From G965229605 sp965229605 (GTDB taxonomy: Bacteria; Pseudomonadota; Alphaproteobacteria; CBDDJK01): 64,000 bases of DNA. The notes under the pieces were generated by a model, which did no database searches, was not told where the DNA came from, and was given only the letters and a program-made list of their open reading frames with translations. Location of the stretch: contig OZ245892.1 in NCBI GenBank assembly GCA_965229605.1, positions 1,860,001 to 1,924,000 of the forward strand, given 5' to 3'. Both the position numbers and the translations under genes were made by a program. Of the stretch, positions 42,199 through 51,487 are shown piece after piece (within the stretch, counting starts at the first letter, position 1; each line of letters starts with the position of its first letter).

Positions 42199-44748
42199 AT
42201 GCAGGATAAACTTGACGAGCGGCAAAAGGTTTTATACCTGCCAATCATGCGGCGACTCTTTACACTTGCAGGACGACTGGTGCTTCTTGGCCTTTCACTT
42301 GGCCTCGCAGGGGCACTTGTCGCAGGCGTCGCCATCGTCGCCGCTATCGTCCATTATGGCCGCGATCTTCCTAACCACCAGCAGCTTTCTGACTATCGCC
42401 CGGCCACCGCCACCCGCGTCCATGCCGGGGACGGCAGCCTGCTTGGCGAATTTGCCATCGAAAAGCGGGTCTTCGTCCCAATCTCGGCCATTCCGCAGCC
42501 GCTTGTTCATGCCTTTATCTCAGCCGAAGATAAAAAATTCTTCCATCACCCCGGCATCGACAGTCTGGCCCTGGTGCGGGCAGTCATCACCAATGTCCGC
42601 AATCTCTTTCAACGCCGCCGTCCAGTCGGGGCTTCAACAATTACCCAGCAAGTCGCCAAGAATTTCCTGCTCACCAACGAGGTTTCCTTTGAGCGCAAGA
42701 TTAAAGAGGCCATTCTCGCCCTGCGCATCGAGCGAGCCTTGTCCAAGGACCAGATTCTGGAACTTTACCTCAATGAGATTTATCTGGGCCGGGGAGCCTA
42801 TGGGGTGGCCGCCGCCGCCCTGACCTATTTTGAAAAACCCCTTGATGATCTGACAATCCCGGAAGCTGCCTATCTGGCGGCTTTGCCGAAGGCACCGTCC
42901 AACTACGATCCCAAACGCCGCCCCGAAGCTGCGCTGGCCCGGCGCAACTGGGTCATCGGGCGCATGGAAGACGAAGGATATATCAATCCGCTTATTGCCA
43001 ATTCTGCCCGCGCTGCCCCTTTGATCCAGCGCTATAGCCCGGCTGCAAAATCCGTGCGGGCCGAAGCAGGCTATTTCCTTGAAGAAGTCCGCCGGGAACT
43101 TGTCCAGAGGTTTGGCGAAGACGGCCTTTATCGCGGGGGACTATCGGCCCGGACAACGCTTAATCCTGACTTGCAGGAACTGGCCCGGCGCGCCCTCAGC
43201 AAGGGGCTGATTGACTATGATCGCCGCCATGGCTGGCGCGGACCGCTGGCCAATCTTGACCCGGTTCCAGATACAAAAACAGCCCTTGCCGAGGCTCTGA
43301 AGCCCTATCACATCCATGCCGTGCTGGAAGGCTGGCGCATTGCACTGGTTCAGGCCGTTGATAACCGCGCCGCACAAATTATCTTTGCCGATGCAACCCA
43401 GGCTCAAATCCCGATGGCCAATATGGCCTGGGCCCGGCCCTATATCAGCCAGTTTCGTATCGGCTTTCTGCCAGAAACCCCTGCGCAGGTCCTTAACAGA
43501 GGCGATGTTATTCTTGTTTCCTCCACACTTGAAATAACCGGGGCTGGCACGGAAAACTCCGAAAATGCTGAAAACCCCAAAGATTATAAAGATTATTATC
43601 TGGTGCAACTCCCCCAGATTGACGGGGCTCTTGTCGCCATGGACCCGCATACTGGCCGGGTGTTGGCCATGACCGGCGGCTTTCATTATGAACGATCAGA
43701 ATTTAACCGCGCCGTCCAGGCCCAGCGGCAACCCGGCTCTGCCGTTAAACCTTTTGTCTATCTGGCCGCCCTTGAAGCAGGCTATACCCCGGCAACCGTC
43801 ATTCTTGATGCGCCTTTTGTCATTGATCAGGGGGTCGGGCTTGGAAAATGGAAACCTGAAAATTTTTCACAAAAATTTTATGGGCCAAGCCCGATGCGTA
43901 TTGGCATTGAACGCTCCCGCAATCTGATGACGGTGCGGCTTGCCAATACCGTCGGCATGCAGCAGGTCGGCGATGTTCTGGAACGATTTGATATTGTCAG
44001 ACCGGTTCCTCCGCAACTTTCCTATGCGCTGGGGGCAGGCGACAGTCGCCTGATCAATATGACGGCTGCCTATTCGGCACTGGTCAATGGCGGTCATCAA
44101 GTCACCCCGACCCTGATTGACCGGGTGCAGGACCGGCTGGGCAATACCGTCTATCGCCACGATAACCGTCTGTGCCTGGATTGTCAGGCCGCTGCCTGGG
44201 CCGGGCAAGAGGTTCCAAAACTGCCAGATACTCGCCCGCCGCTTACCGATCCCACGTATGCCTATCAGATTGTCTCCATGCTTGAAGGCGTGGTCCGGCG
44301 CGGCACAGGTCGCTCTATTGCCGCGCTAAACCGCCCCCTGGCCGGGAAAACTGGCACCACCAACGATGCCCGCGACGCCTGGTTTGTCGGCTTTTCGCCG
44401 GACCTTGCCGTCGGGGTTTATGCCGGATTTGACACGCCAACGCCTTTAGGGCGGCGCCCAAACGGCGGGCAGGAGACCGGATCCTCCGTCGCGGCACCGA
44501 TTTTCAAGGCTTTTATGGCAGAGGCCTTGCAAAACACCCCGAAAGTCCCCTTTCGCACGCCCCCCGGTATCCGGCTGGTGCGGATTGATCCCACCAATGG
44601 TCTGCTGGCCGGGCCAGGCAGTTCCAGCGTGATTGAAGAGGCCTTTGTTGCAGGCAGTGAGCCGCAGCCGGGGGATCAAATGCGCTTTATCGGCGAGACT
44701 GAAGACCGCAGCACCACCGCCCCGACCCTGCTGCAAGGGCTCTATTAA
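42199..44748 (+). CDS. mrcA: Penicillin-binding protein 1A (bifunctional transglycosylase/transpeptidase)
   Basis: This inner-membrane enzyme polymerises and cross-links peptidoglycan. A transmembrane helix lies near residues 28-50. The GT51 domain has HAFISAEDKKFFHHPGID (catalytic Glu), GASTITQQVAKNF and ELYLNEIYLGRGAYG. An OB-like region interrupts, and the transpeptidase domain has the acylated Ser in PGSAVKPFVYLA, and LAGKTGTTNDARDAWFVGF as the KTG box. Length (849) is typical of alphaproteobacterial PBP1A. I chose ATG 42199 over a TTG two codons earlier; neither has a good ribosome binding site. The gene is convergent with rnhA, one base between stops. Confidence 0.95.
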   Translation: MQDKLDERQKVLYLPIMRRLFTLAGRLVLLGLSLGLAGALVAGVAIVAAIVHYGRDLPNHQQLSDYRPATATRVHAGDGSLLGEFAIEKRVFVPISAIPQPLVHAFISAEDKKFFHHPGIDSLALVRAVITNVRNLFQRRRPVGASTITQQVAKNFLLTNEVSFERKIKEAILALRIERALSKDQILELYLNEIYLGRGAYGVAAAALTYFEKPLDDLTIPEAAYLAALPKAPSNYDPKRRPEAALARRNWVIGRMEDEGYINPLIANSARAAPLIQRYSPAAKSVRAEAGYFLEEVRRELVQRFGEDGLYRGGLSARTTLNPDLQELARRALSKGLIDYDRRHGWRGPLANLDPVPDTKTALAEALKPYHIHAVLEGWRIALVQAVDNRAAQIIFADATQAQIPMANMAWARPYISQFRIGFLPETPAQVLNRGDVILVSSTLEITGAGTENSENAENPKDYKDYYLVQLPQIDGALVAMDPHTGRVLAMTGGFHYERSEFNRAVQAQRQPGSAVKPFVYLAALEAGYTPATVILDAPFVIDQGVGLGKWKPENFSQKFYGPSPMRIGIERSRNLMTVRLANTVGMQQVGDVLERFDIVRPVPPQLSYALGAGDSRLINMTAAYSALVNGGHQVTPTLIDRVQDRLGNTVYRHDNRLCLDCQAAAWAGQEVPKLPDTRPPLTDPTYAYQIVSMLEGVVRRGTGRSIAALNRPLAGKTGTTNDARDAWFVGFSPDLAVGVYAGFDTPTPLGRRPNGGQETGSSVAAPIFKAFMAEALQNTPKVPFRTPPGIRLVRIDPTNGLLAGPGSSSVIEEAFVAGSEPQPGDQMRFIGETEDRSTTAPTLLQGLY

Positions 44749-44749
44749 G

Positions 44750-45187
44750 TTAGCCCGCTTCTTGCGCGGCTTTTTGGGCCAGATGATCCACCCGGATATT
44801 CATCGGATCATCAGCATGGCCCTTGACCCAGTTCCAGGCAATCGAATGAGTTGAAGCAGCCTGATCCAGCCTGATCCATAAATCCTTGTTGCGGACCGGG
44901 CTTTTATTGGACAGCCGCCAGTTCTTCTGCTTCCAGCCGGGAAGCCAGCGGGTGATCCCGTCAATGACATAGCGGCTATCGCTCCAGAGCTGGACTTCAG
45001 ACGGTCCTTTAAGGGCCTCCAGCGCAGAAATAGCCGCCATCAACTCCATCCGGTTATTGGTGGTGGAAGGCTCGGCTCCAGACAAAACCCGCTCATGCTC
45101 GCGCCAGTTCAAAATCGCTGCCCAGCCGCCAGGCCCGGGGTTTCCCAGACAAGAACCATCGGTATAAATCGTGATGATTCTATCCAT
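44750..45187 (-). CDS. rnhA: Ribonuclease HI
   Basis: RnhA cuts RNA in RNA-DNA hybrids during replication and repair. The 145-residue protein has IITIYTDGSCLGNPGPGGWAA (first catalytic Asp), TNNRMELMAAISALEAL (Glu), VQLWSDSRYVIDGI (Asp) and WVKGHADDPMNIRVDHLAQ (final Asp and His loop). The start ATG 45187 overlaps the thrB stop as TGATG, a coupled arrangement; a longer in-frame reading into thrB was rejected. The pairing ispH-thrB-rnhA on one strand is common in alphaproteobacteria. Confidence 0.97.
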   Translation of the reverse strand: MDRIITIYTDGSCLGNPGPGGWAAILNWREHERVLSGAEPSTTNNRMELMAAISALEALKGPSEVQLWSDSRYVIDGITRWLPGWKQKNWRLSNKSPVRNKDLWIRLDQAASTHSIAWNWVKGHADDPMNIRVDHLAQKAAQEAG

Positions 45188-46191
45188 CAATGACTCGCCA
45201 AACCATAGATTTGGTCCCGCTCGGGGCTGTGCAGGCAAGACATATGAAAACGCAGATAATCCAGATATTCCATTGGATCATGTTTGTTCACATAGGCATC
45301 GGGCGGGGTCATGATCCAGTCATAGAGCCGGGTCAGGAAAAACCGCAAAGATGAACCAGCACATAAAAGCGGGAAGGACGCACGCTCTTGTTCGCTCAAC
45401 TTGCGGACAGAATCATAGCCTGCGATGATCGCGGCGGCTTTTTGCATATTGAACAACCGGTCGGGCGGGAAGCACCAGCTATTCACCGAAACCGCCAGAT
45501 CGTAGGCAAGAAAATCCTGACAGGCAAAATAGAAATCAATCAGCCCCGACAATCGTTTATTTTTGAAAAAAACATTATTGGGGAAGAGGTCGGCGTGAAT
45601 GACCCCGCTTGGCAAATTATCCGGCCAGTGCCGGGTGATATGGTCAAGGGCGGCGGCGACTTCCTGCTGCGCCGGTCGATCAAAACCGGGCGGCAGATCA
45701 ACATCAGGCTTGTCAAAAAATTCCTGACATCTGGCGAATAAATCGGGCCAGGCAGCGGGCCCCAGTGCATTATCGCGCTGGATGGGAAAGTCCTGTGCCG
45801 CAAGGTGAAACTGGCCCAGAACCTGGCCAAGCTGGCGGCATTGATCCACATCTGGCACCGGATCGCTTTTGCCGTCAAGAAAACTGACCAAAGCCGCCGG
45901 ACGGTCGCAAAGCATTTGCAGGACATCGCCATTTTTATTGCTCACCGGCAAGGGAACCGCCAGGTCTTTTGCCGCCACATGCTGCATCAGGCCAAGGAAA
46001 AACGGCAGGTCACTGGCCTGCACCCGCTTTTCATAAAGGGTAAGGATATAGCGGCCTTGTGTGGTTTCAATCAGATAATTGCTATTCTCAACCCCTTCGG
46101 CAATCCCGGTGGCTCTGCAAAAATCCCCGATCTCATACCCGGCGATAAAGTCCGACAAGAGCCGATCAGGAACCCGGGTATAAACAGCCAT
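45187..46191 (-). CDS. thrB: Homoserine kinase (choline-kinase-like type)
   Basis: This cytoplasmic kinase phosphorylates homoserine in threonine synthesis. It is the APH/choline-kinase-fold ThrB found in alphaproteobacteria and pseudomonads rather than the GHMP type. The 334-residue protein has GVENSNYLIETTQGRYILTLYE as the nucleotide-binding part, SGVIHADLFPNNVFF as the catalytic loop (HADLFPxN) and LSGLIDFYFACQDFLAYDLA as the metal-binding IDF motif. It overlaps ispH upstream (TAATG) and rnhA downstream (TGATG) by single bases, so all three are translationally coupled. Confidence 0.94.
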   Translation of the reverse strand: MAVYTRVPDRLLSDFIAGYEIGDFCRATGIAEGVENSNYLIETTQGRYILTLYEKRVQASDLPFFLGLMQHVAAKDLAVPLPVSNKNGDVLQMLCDRPAALVSFLDGKSDPVPDVDQCRQLGQVLGQFHLAAQDFPIQRDNALGPAAWPDLFARCQEFFDKPDVDLPPGFDRPAQQEVAAALDHITRHWPDNLPSGVIHADLFPNNVFFKNKRLSGLIDFYFACQDFLAYDLAVSVNSWCFPPDRLFNMQKAAAIIAGYDSVRKLSEQERASFPLLCAGSSLRFFLTRLYDWIMTPPDAYVNKHDPMEYLDYLRFHMSCLHSPERDQIYGLASH

Positions 46192-47198
46192 TATCCATTA
46201 GCCTGAATACCTGCCTGAAGATCTACTGAGGGGGACTCCCCGGCCAGTTCGCGCGGTAATTTAAAAACAGTCGTCTCTTCAGGGCCGGGTTGCTCCTTAA
46301 CCATCAGCTGGAAACGGGACTCAAAAGCAGCAATCACCTCCTGCACCAGAGCTTCGGGCGCAGAAGCCCCCGCACTTAACCCTACGCACGACACTCCGGC
46401 AAGCGCATCCCAGATAATATCGTCCGCACTCTCAATCAAAAAAGCATCCGGGCAGCCCACCTCCAGCGCGACTTCAACCAGACGGCGCGAATTTGACGAA
46501 TTGGGCGCACCAACAATAATCATCGCCTCGCACGTCGGGGCAAGATCACGCACGGCCTGCTGGCGATTGGTCGTCGCATAGCAAATATCCTCCTGCTTGG
46601 GACCCGCAATGTTGGGGAAATATCGCTTCATTTCCTCAATCATCCGCGCGGTATCGCTGACCGATAACGTCGTTTGAGTCGCATAGGCCAGCCCGCTGCC
46701 ATCTTCCTCCGGGTGCGCCGCCGCATAGTGATGAATATCCTCAATGGTTTCAATCAAACTGATCGTGCCTGCCGGAGTCTGGCCCATGGTGCCAATCGTT
46801 TCAGGATGACCGCGATGACCAATCAACAGGACATGCCGCTTGAACGTCACTTGTCGCTCAACCTCCCGGTGGACTTTCGCCACCAACGGACAGGTTGCAT
46901 CAAAAGCCAGCAAGTCCCCTTCCTGCGCCGCAACCGGCACCGACTTTGGCACCCCGTGCGCCGAAAAGACCACCCGCCCGCCGGGGGGGACCTCACTCAA
47001 ATCCTCAACAAAGCGGGCACCACGAGCCTCCAGGTCCGTGACCACCCGCTTGTTATGGACAATCTCGTGCCGGACATAGACGGGTGGGCCATGCTGCTGC
47101 AAAGCCGCCTCCACAATCTGGATGGCCCGCACCACACCTGCGCAGAATCCGCGCGGGCGCGCAAGAATCAACGTGAGGGCAGGTCCAGAATCACTCAT
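46191..47198 (-). CDS. ispH: 4-hydroxy-3-methylbut-2-enyl diphosphate reductase
   Basis: IspH is the iron-sulfur enzyme of the last MEP-pathway step, making IPP and DMAPP for quinones, carotenoids and undecaprenol. The 335-residue protein has the three cluster cysteines in ARPRGFCAGVVRAIQI, FDATCPLVAKVH and CVGLSAGASAPEALV. VYVRHEIVHNKRVV and QTTLSVSDTARMI carry other active-site residues. Length is typical, with a short extra C-terminal stretch. It is the first gene of the ispH-thrB-rnhA set and lies 23 bp downstream of the broken aminotransferase gene on the same strand. Confidence 0.96.
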   Translation of the reverse strand: MSDSGPALTLILARPRGFCAGVVRAIQIVEAALQQHGPPVYVRHEIVHNKRVVTDLEARGARFVEDLSEVPPGGRVVFSAHGVPKSVPVAAQEGDLLAFDATCPLVAKVHREVERQVTFKRHVLLIGHRGHPETIGTMGQTPAGTISLIETIEDIHHYAAAHPEEDGSGLAYATQTTLSVSDTARMIEEMKRYFPNIAGPKQEDICYATTNRQQAVRDLAPTCEAMIIVGAPNSSNSRRLVEVALEVGCPDAFLIESADDIIWDALAGVSCVGLSAGASAPEALVQEVIAAFESRFQLMVKEQPGPEETTVFKLPRELAGESPSVDLQAGIQANG

Positions 47199-47221
47199 TT
47201 TATAACGTGTTTGGCGATAAA

Positions 47222-48429
47222 TCAGCCAAGCGCATCAACCGCCCGCTTGAGCCGATGCATGGCTTCTTCCAGCAGATCAGTCGAGGTGGCATAGGAAATA
47301 CGGAAATGGGGAGATAGCCCGAAAGCTGCCCCCTGCACACAGGCCAGCCCTTCGGCTTCCAGAAGATAAGTCACGAAGTCGCTGTCATCATTGATCGTCT
47401 GGCCGGACGGAGTCTTGCGCCCGATCACGCCAGCGCAGGAGGGATAGACATAAAAAGCCCCGGCCGGGCAGTTGACCTGTAGCCCGTTGATGGCGTTCAA
47501 TCCATTCACCACCAGATCGCGGCGGGTTTTGAACAGATCGTTATGTTTGCCGATAAAGCTCTGATCGCCATCAAGAGCCGCGATGGTGGCCCATTGCACA
47601 AAGGTGGTTGGCGAGGTCAGCGACTGGCTATTGACCATATTGATGGCCTTGATCAGCGGCGCCGTCCGGCTGCATAGCCCAGCCGCCAGCCGGTCATCGC
47701 ATAGGCTTTGGAGACTCCGTTCAGGGTCAAAACCCGGTCCTTCAATCCCGGTTCGACCTGTGCCAGCGTGTTAAACTGAAATCCGTCATAGATCACATGT
47801 TCATAAATATCATCGGACAAAACATAGACGTGGCTGTTTTCAGGCTTCATCAATATATCGGCAAGGGCTTTAAGCTCCGGGCCGGTTAATGAAGCCCCGG
47901 TCGGGTTATTTGGCGAATTGAGAATCAGCCATTTTGTCTTTGGCGTGATCGCACGGGCAAGGGCATCCGGCTGAAGTTTAAAATCGTCAGCCAGCGTGCA
48001 ATCGACAATAACCGGCTTTCCGCCGAATAAAAGGGTGATATCGGGATAGCTGACCCAATAGGGTGCAGGCGTAATCACTTCATCACCCGGATTGAGGGTT
48101 GCCAGAAAAGCATTGAAGATGATTTGCTTGCCACCAGCCGCAACCGTGATTTGATCGGGGGTGTAGGCTAAATCATTCTCCCGCGCGAATTTGTCCACAA
48201 TCGCCTGACGCAAGGCAGGAATCCCGGCTGGCGGACCATAGCGGGTTTTCCCTTCATCAAGGGCTTGCTTTGCGGCTGCCGTGATATGGGCTGGTGTATC
48301 GAAATCAGGCTCTCCGGCCCCAAGGCCAATCACATCAACCCCGTCGGCTTTGAGCTGGTTGGCCTTGGCGGTGACGGCAACGGTTGGCGAGGGTTTAATG
48401 GCCTGGAGGCGATCAGCTAGAATAGACAT
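47222..48429 (-). pseudogene. aspC: Class I aspartate aminotransferase with a single-base frameshift
   Basis: Read together, two frames make a normal PLP-dependent aspartate/tyrosine/phenylpyruvate-type aminotransferase of about 400 residues. The N-terminal part (48429 to about 47666) starts MSILADRLQAIKPS and has NSPNNPTGASLTG, SDDIYEHVIYDG and NGVSKAYAMTGWRLGY, including the PLP-binding Lys. After AAG it runs into RRR and a stop. The C-terminal part resumes one frame over with PLIKAINMVNSQSLTSPTTF and continues to 47222 with AFGLSPHFRISYATS, including the carboxylate-binding Arg. One missing G near 47665 on the plus strand explains the break (GGACGGCGCCG where GGACCGGCGCCG is expected). Real mutation or sequencing/assembly error cannot be told apart here. 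Confidence 0.85.
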
Positions 48430-48486
48430 GGCGTAAACTCGGCTTTTGGAAGAAAGGTTTTGTACTCAGATTTAATGTGTCCAGAA

Positions 48487-48792
48487 TCAATGCGTCCAGG
48501 GTTGGCGACGCTGATAGGCAAAATTATCAGCATAGGCCTTGGGCGTGACTTTTCGAGCCACCGTCCCTTGCAGGCGATAGGCCCAGCCATTGCGTCTGGC
48601 ATGATTGATCGCCTGCTCGCAGGTTGGAAAACTCAGGCGCACCTGACGCAAGGTGCTGGCTCCGCCTGTCCAGCCCATCAAAGGCTCTGGCAGGCTGGCC
48701 GAGACATTATCAGGCGTAATCACCCACTCATCAACTTGCCGCCGTCCTGACTGCATTGCTGTCTTGCCAACCTGGCAGATTTTTACACGCAT
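48487..48792 (-). CDS. ETC complex I accessory subunit, NDUFS4-like
   Basis: The 101-residue protein matches the conserved region of the 18-kDa/NDUFS4 accessory subunit of NADH:quinone oxidoreductase, found in alphaproteobacteria and mitochondria. Visible signatures are KTAMQSGRRQVDEWVI at the start, PLMGWTGGASTLRQVRLSF in the middle, EQAINHARRNGWAYRL, and the C-terminal PKAYADNFAYQRRQPWTH. It sits at the inner face of complex I near the NADH module. Genes for the 14 core subunits are not in the window. Its presence is one of the better arguments for an alphaproteobacterial origin. Confidence 0.9.
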   Translation of the reverse strand: MRVKICQVGKTAMQSGRRQVDEWVITPDNVSASLPEPLMGWTGGASTLRQVRLSFPTCEQAINHARRNGWAYRLQGTVARKVTPKAYADNFAYQRRQPWTH

Positions 48793-48867
48793 GGCTCGGG
48801 TATCCTTTCACGAAAGGGCGCAGGTTTCTATTAAAGTCATCCCGCCCCCAAAATCAAGCACACAAAA

Positions 48868-49611
48868 TCAACTGAACAGCACACCGCCATTGATATCAAC
48901 ATTGGTGCCTGTGATGAACGCACTGTCTGAACAGGCCAAAAAGAGCACGAGATTTGCGACATCCTCGGAAAGTCCCTGGCGTTTTAGCGGAGCAGCTGCC
49001 TCAAAGGCTTTGCGGGCCGCATCCGGCGTGTTGATCGTATGAAAGCCGGTATCAATCATGCCCGGACAGACCGCATTGACCCGGATATCAGGCCCAAGTT
49101 CCTTGGCAAGCCCGCGAGTCAGCGACATGATCGCCCCTTTTGAGGCCGCATAGGCTGCCGCGCCCGGCCCGCCGCCATCGCGCCCGGCCTGGCTGGCGAC
49201 ATTGACGATTGCGCCTGATGTCATATGCGGCAGACAGGCTTTCAGCATCAAAAAAGTGCTGGTCAGATTGATATCCATCACCGCATGCCAATGATCCAGC
49301 GACATATCGGCAATTTTCTTGCGCGCGATAATACCGCCGGAATTATTGACCAGCACATCTATCGCACCGAATTGATCAAGCGTGCTTTTAACCAGCGAAT
49401 CAACCCCGTCTTGTGTGCGCAAGTCAGCCTGAACCGCGATTGCATCTGATCCGCGTTTTTTGATTTCGTCAACTGTGCTCTGCGCCCCTTTTGAGGATTC
49501 AAAATAGCTCAGCACAATATTTGCGCCTTCATCGGCCAGTTTCAAAGCACAGGCCCGGCCAATATCGCGCCCGGCCCCTGTTACAATAGCTGTTTTTCCT
49601 GCAAGTTTCAT
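48868..49611 (-). CDS. Short-chain dehydrogenase/reductase (FabG-like)
   Basis: The 247-residue SDR has the TGxxxGxG motif in AIVTGAGRDIGRACALKL, NNSGGIIARKK as the NNAG variant, catalytic Ser in VNVASQAGRDG, AAYAASKGAIMSLTRGLA as YxxxK, and VNAVCPGMIDTGF. It is a classical, NADP- or NAD-dependent sugar/acyl-type dehydrogenase. Its ATG overlaps the stop of the transketolase C-subunit gene by 4 bp (ATGA), so it is part of a three-gene coupled operon. A sugar or polyol substrate shared with the split transketolase is more likely than fatty acid synthesis, but the sequence does not name it. Confidence 0.83.
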   Translation of the reverse strand: MKLAGKTAIVTGAGRDIGRACALKLADEGANIVLSYFESSKGAQSTVDEIKKRGSDAIAVQADLRTQDGVDSLVKSTLDQFGAIDVLVNNSGGIIARKKIADMSLDHWHAVMDINLTSTFLMLKACLPHMTSGAIVNVASQAGRDGGGPGAAAYAASKGAIMSLTRGLAKELGPDIRVNAVCPGMIDTGFHTINTPDAARKAFEAAAPLKRQGLSEDVANLVLFLACSDSAFITGTNVDINGGVLFS

Positions 49612-50609
49612 GATGTCTCCTTGATTAGGCTGCTCTGGATAAACTGGTTGATTTGTTGCAGACCTGTCTGCGGCCCGATCTGTGCTTTTTCATGCAAGTC
49701 GATTCGGCTTCCAAGATCAAAATTATAGGCCCCTTCAAACCCCAGAGACAAGAACGGACGGTGAAGATTTGCCTTTGAGAGCAAGGATTGGATTAAACTG
49801 TCCAGCCCGCCGGTAGCTTTAAAGCCTTCTTCCCAGGTGATGATTGCGTCTGCAGAGGAAAGCAGGCGGGTCAGGTGATCCTGATCAAACCCGGTAAAGT
49901 CAGCGAGATCAAGCACGGTGATGTCCCCGGTTTCGGTCATGGTTTGTTTAACCTTGAGGGCCGTATGCACCGGATAGCCGGTTGCGATAATCAAAATCCG
50001 GGGGGATTTGGTTTTCTGCTGTTTTCCTGCATCAGGTTCATGCACATAAAAGCCGGGTCCGCCGGTCCAGTCGGTGTCACTATAAAGGGCGGGCAAGGCC
50101 TGGGCATCCAGCCGGATATAGGCGGGTCCGCCCCGGGTTAAGGCCAGCTTTCCGGCGGCGGCGGCACTTTTGGCATCTGCCGGAGAATAAAGCGATAAAT
50201 TCGGCAAAAGCCGGATAAGCGAGAGGTCTTCAAAGCACTGGTGGGTTGGGCCTGAGACGGTATAGCTGCATCCGGCCCCGACCCCGATCAGGGTGACGGA
50301 AAGCGGGCGAATTTGGCTGAGCAGGCTCAGGGATATGCGGATTTGTTCAAAGCAGCGCATGGTCAAGAAAGGCGCAATCGCATAGCCAATAGCATGATAG
50401 CCTTCCAGTGCCAGACCTGCGGAAACATTGATGAGGTTCTGTTCGGCAATTCCGACATTTAAAAAGCGGTCAGCGTAATCGGCACGAATAGCATCCAGAG
50501 CCGGGGCCCCAAAGTCCGAGGTCAAAAAGAAAATGTTTTCATCGGATCCCATGCGCTGGTGAACTGCGGCCAATAGCGCATCGCGCATGGTTTTTGTTGG
50601 CAAAGACAT
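49608..50609 (-). CDS. Transketolase-like C-terminal subunit
   Basis: The 333-residue protein has the pyrimidine-binding and C-terminal domains of transketolase as a separate polypeptide. NVGIAEQNLINVSAGLALEGYHAI carries the ThDP-activating Glu, and SYTVSGPTHQCFEDLSLIRLLP, GPAYIRLD and ITWEEGFKATGGLDSLI follow the family order. It overlaps the N-subunit gene stop (shared base at 50609) and the SDR start (ATGA), so the three genes form one translational unit. Split transketolases serve in special sugar pathways (apulose, sulfoquinovose, surface sugars) as well as in pentose metabolism; which applies here is unknown. Confidence 0.9.
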   Translation of the reverse strand: MSLPTKTMRDALLAAVHQRMGSDENIFFLTSDFGAPALDAIRADYADRFLNVGIAEQNLINVSAGLALEGYHAIGYAIAPFLTMRCFEQIRISLSLLSQIRPLSVTLIGVGAGCSYTVSGPTHQCFEDLSLIRLLPNLSLYSPADAKSAAAAGKLALTRGGPAYIRLDAQALPALYSDTDWTGGPGFYVHEPDAGKQQKTKSPRILIIATGYPVHTALKVKQTMTETGDITVLDLADFTGFDQDHLTRLLSSADAIITWEEGFKATGGLDSLIQSLLSKANLHRPFLSLGFEGAYNFDLGSRIDLHEKAQIGPQTGLQQINQFIQSSLIKETS

Positions 50610-51472
50610 TATACGGCTTCTTGATTCAGGATTGCATCAATTTCATCGGCTGGCACGGCGGTGACATGAGACAGGGGCGCGCCTTCCAGCCGGGCAACCC
50701 GGTGGCCTTTGCGGGTATTGCAGATCACGACCCAGGGCTTGCCTTGCGGGTGGCTCCGCACATACTTAAAAGCCCGACAGAGTTTCACCGGATCATGGCC
50801 ATCTTCAACCAGACGAACCGCAAAGCCGAAGGATTTGAATTTTGCCCTTAAATCACCAAGCGAGAGAATATCCTTGGTATGACCCAGCATGGATTGCTGG
50901 TTATTATCGACCAGAATGATCAGGTTTTCCAGTTTATGGTGACCGGCAAACATAAAGGCCTCCCAGACCGAGCCTTCATGGAGTTCGCCATCGCCAGTCA
51001 GGACAAAAACACGCTGATCACCGCCTTTCTGGCGCAAGGCCCCCTTACGTCTTAAAGCAAGGGCCATCCCGGCCCCAACCCCCGGGCCATGACCCAGCGA
51101 TCCATTCAAGGTTTCATAGCCCGGAATCACCGGGTCGGGGATCCCGCCCAGAAAACTGCCCGGCAAACCTGCGCGGTCCAGTTCTTCTTTCGGGAAATAG
51201 CCAAGGTCTGCCAATATGGGATAAAGGCACAGGCTGCCATGGCCTTTGCTGATCACAAAACGATCACGTTCCGGGTCAAGCGGCGTTTTAGGGTTATGGC
51301 GCAGCACGCCGCCGTAATAAAGGGCGACCATCAGTTCAATCGGCGACAGGGACGATGCCACCCGGGTTTCCGGTGCCCGTTTATGGAGGGTTAAAAGCGC
51401 ACGAAAGACTTCATCCGATTTTGCGCGCAACCGGGCTTCAAGCCCCGGTTTTTTCCGTTGGTTTTGGTCCAT
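50609..51472 (-). CDS. Transketolase-like N-terminal subunit
   Basis: This 287-residue protein is the ThDP pyrophosphate-binding half of a two-subunit transketolase. RFVISKGHGSLCLYPILADLG has the conserved GHG, GSLGHGPGVGAGMALALRRK is the family loop, and FVLTGDGELHEGSVWEAFM through LVDNNQQ gives the GDG...N metal/ThDP motif. It heads an operon with the C-terminal subunit and an SDR. A conventional fused transketolase is not in the window, so it could be either the housekeeping enzyme or a dedicated one. It starts 15 bp after lipA. Confidence 0.9.
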   Translation of the reverse strand: MDQNQRKKPGLEARLRAKSDEVFRALLTLHKRAPETRVASSLSPIELMVALYYGGVLRHNPKTPLDPERDRFVISKGHGSLCLYPILADLGYFPKEELDRAGLPGSFLGGIPDPVIPGYETLNGSLGHGPGVGAGMALALRRKGALRQKGGDQRVFVLTGDGELHEGSVWEAFMFAGHHKLENLIILVDNNQQSMLGHTKDILSLGDLRAKFKSFGFAVRLVEDGHDPVKLCRAFKYVRSHPQGKPWVVICNTRKGHRVARLEGAPLSHVTAVPADEIDAILNQEAV

Positions 51473-51487
51473 GGGGTCCGCCAGAGC

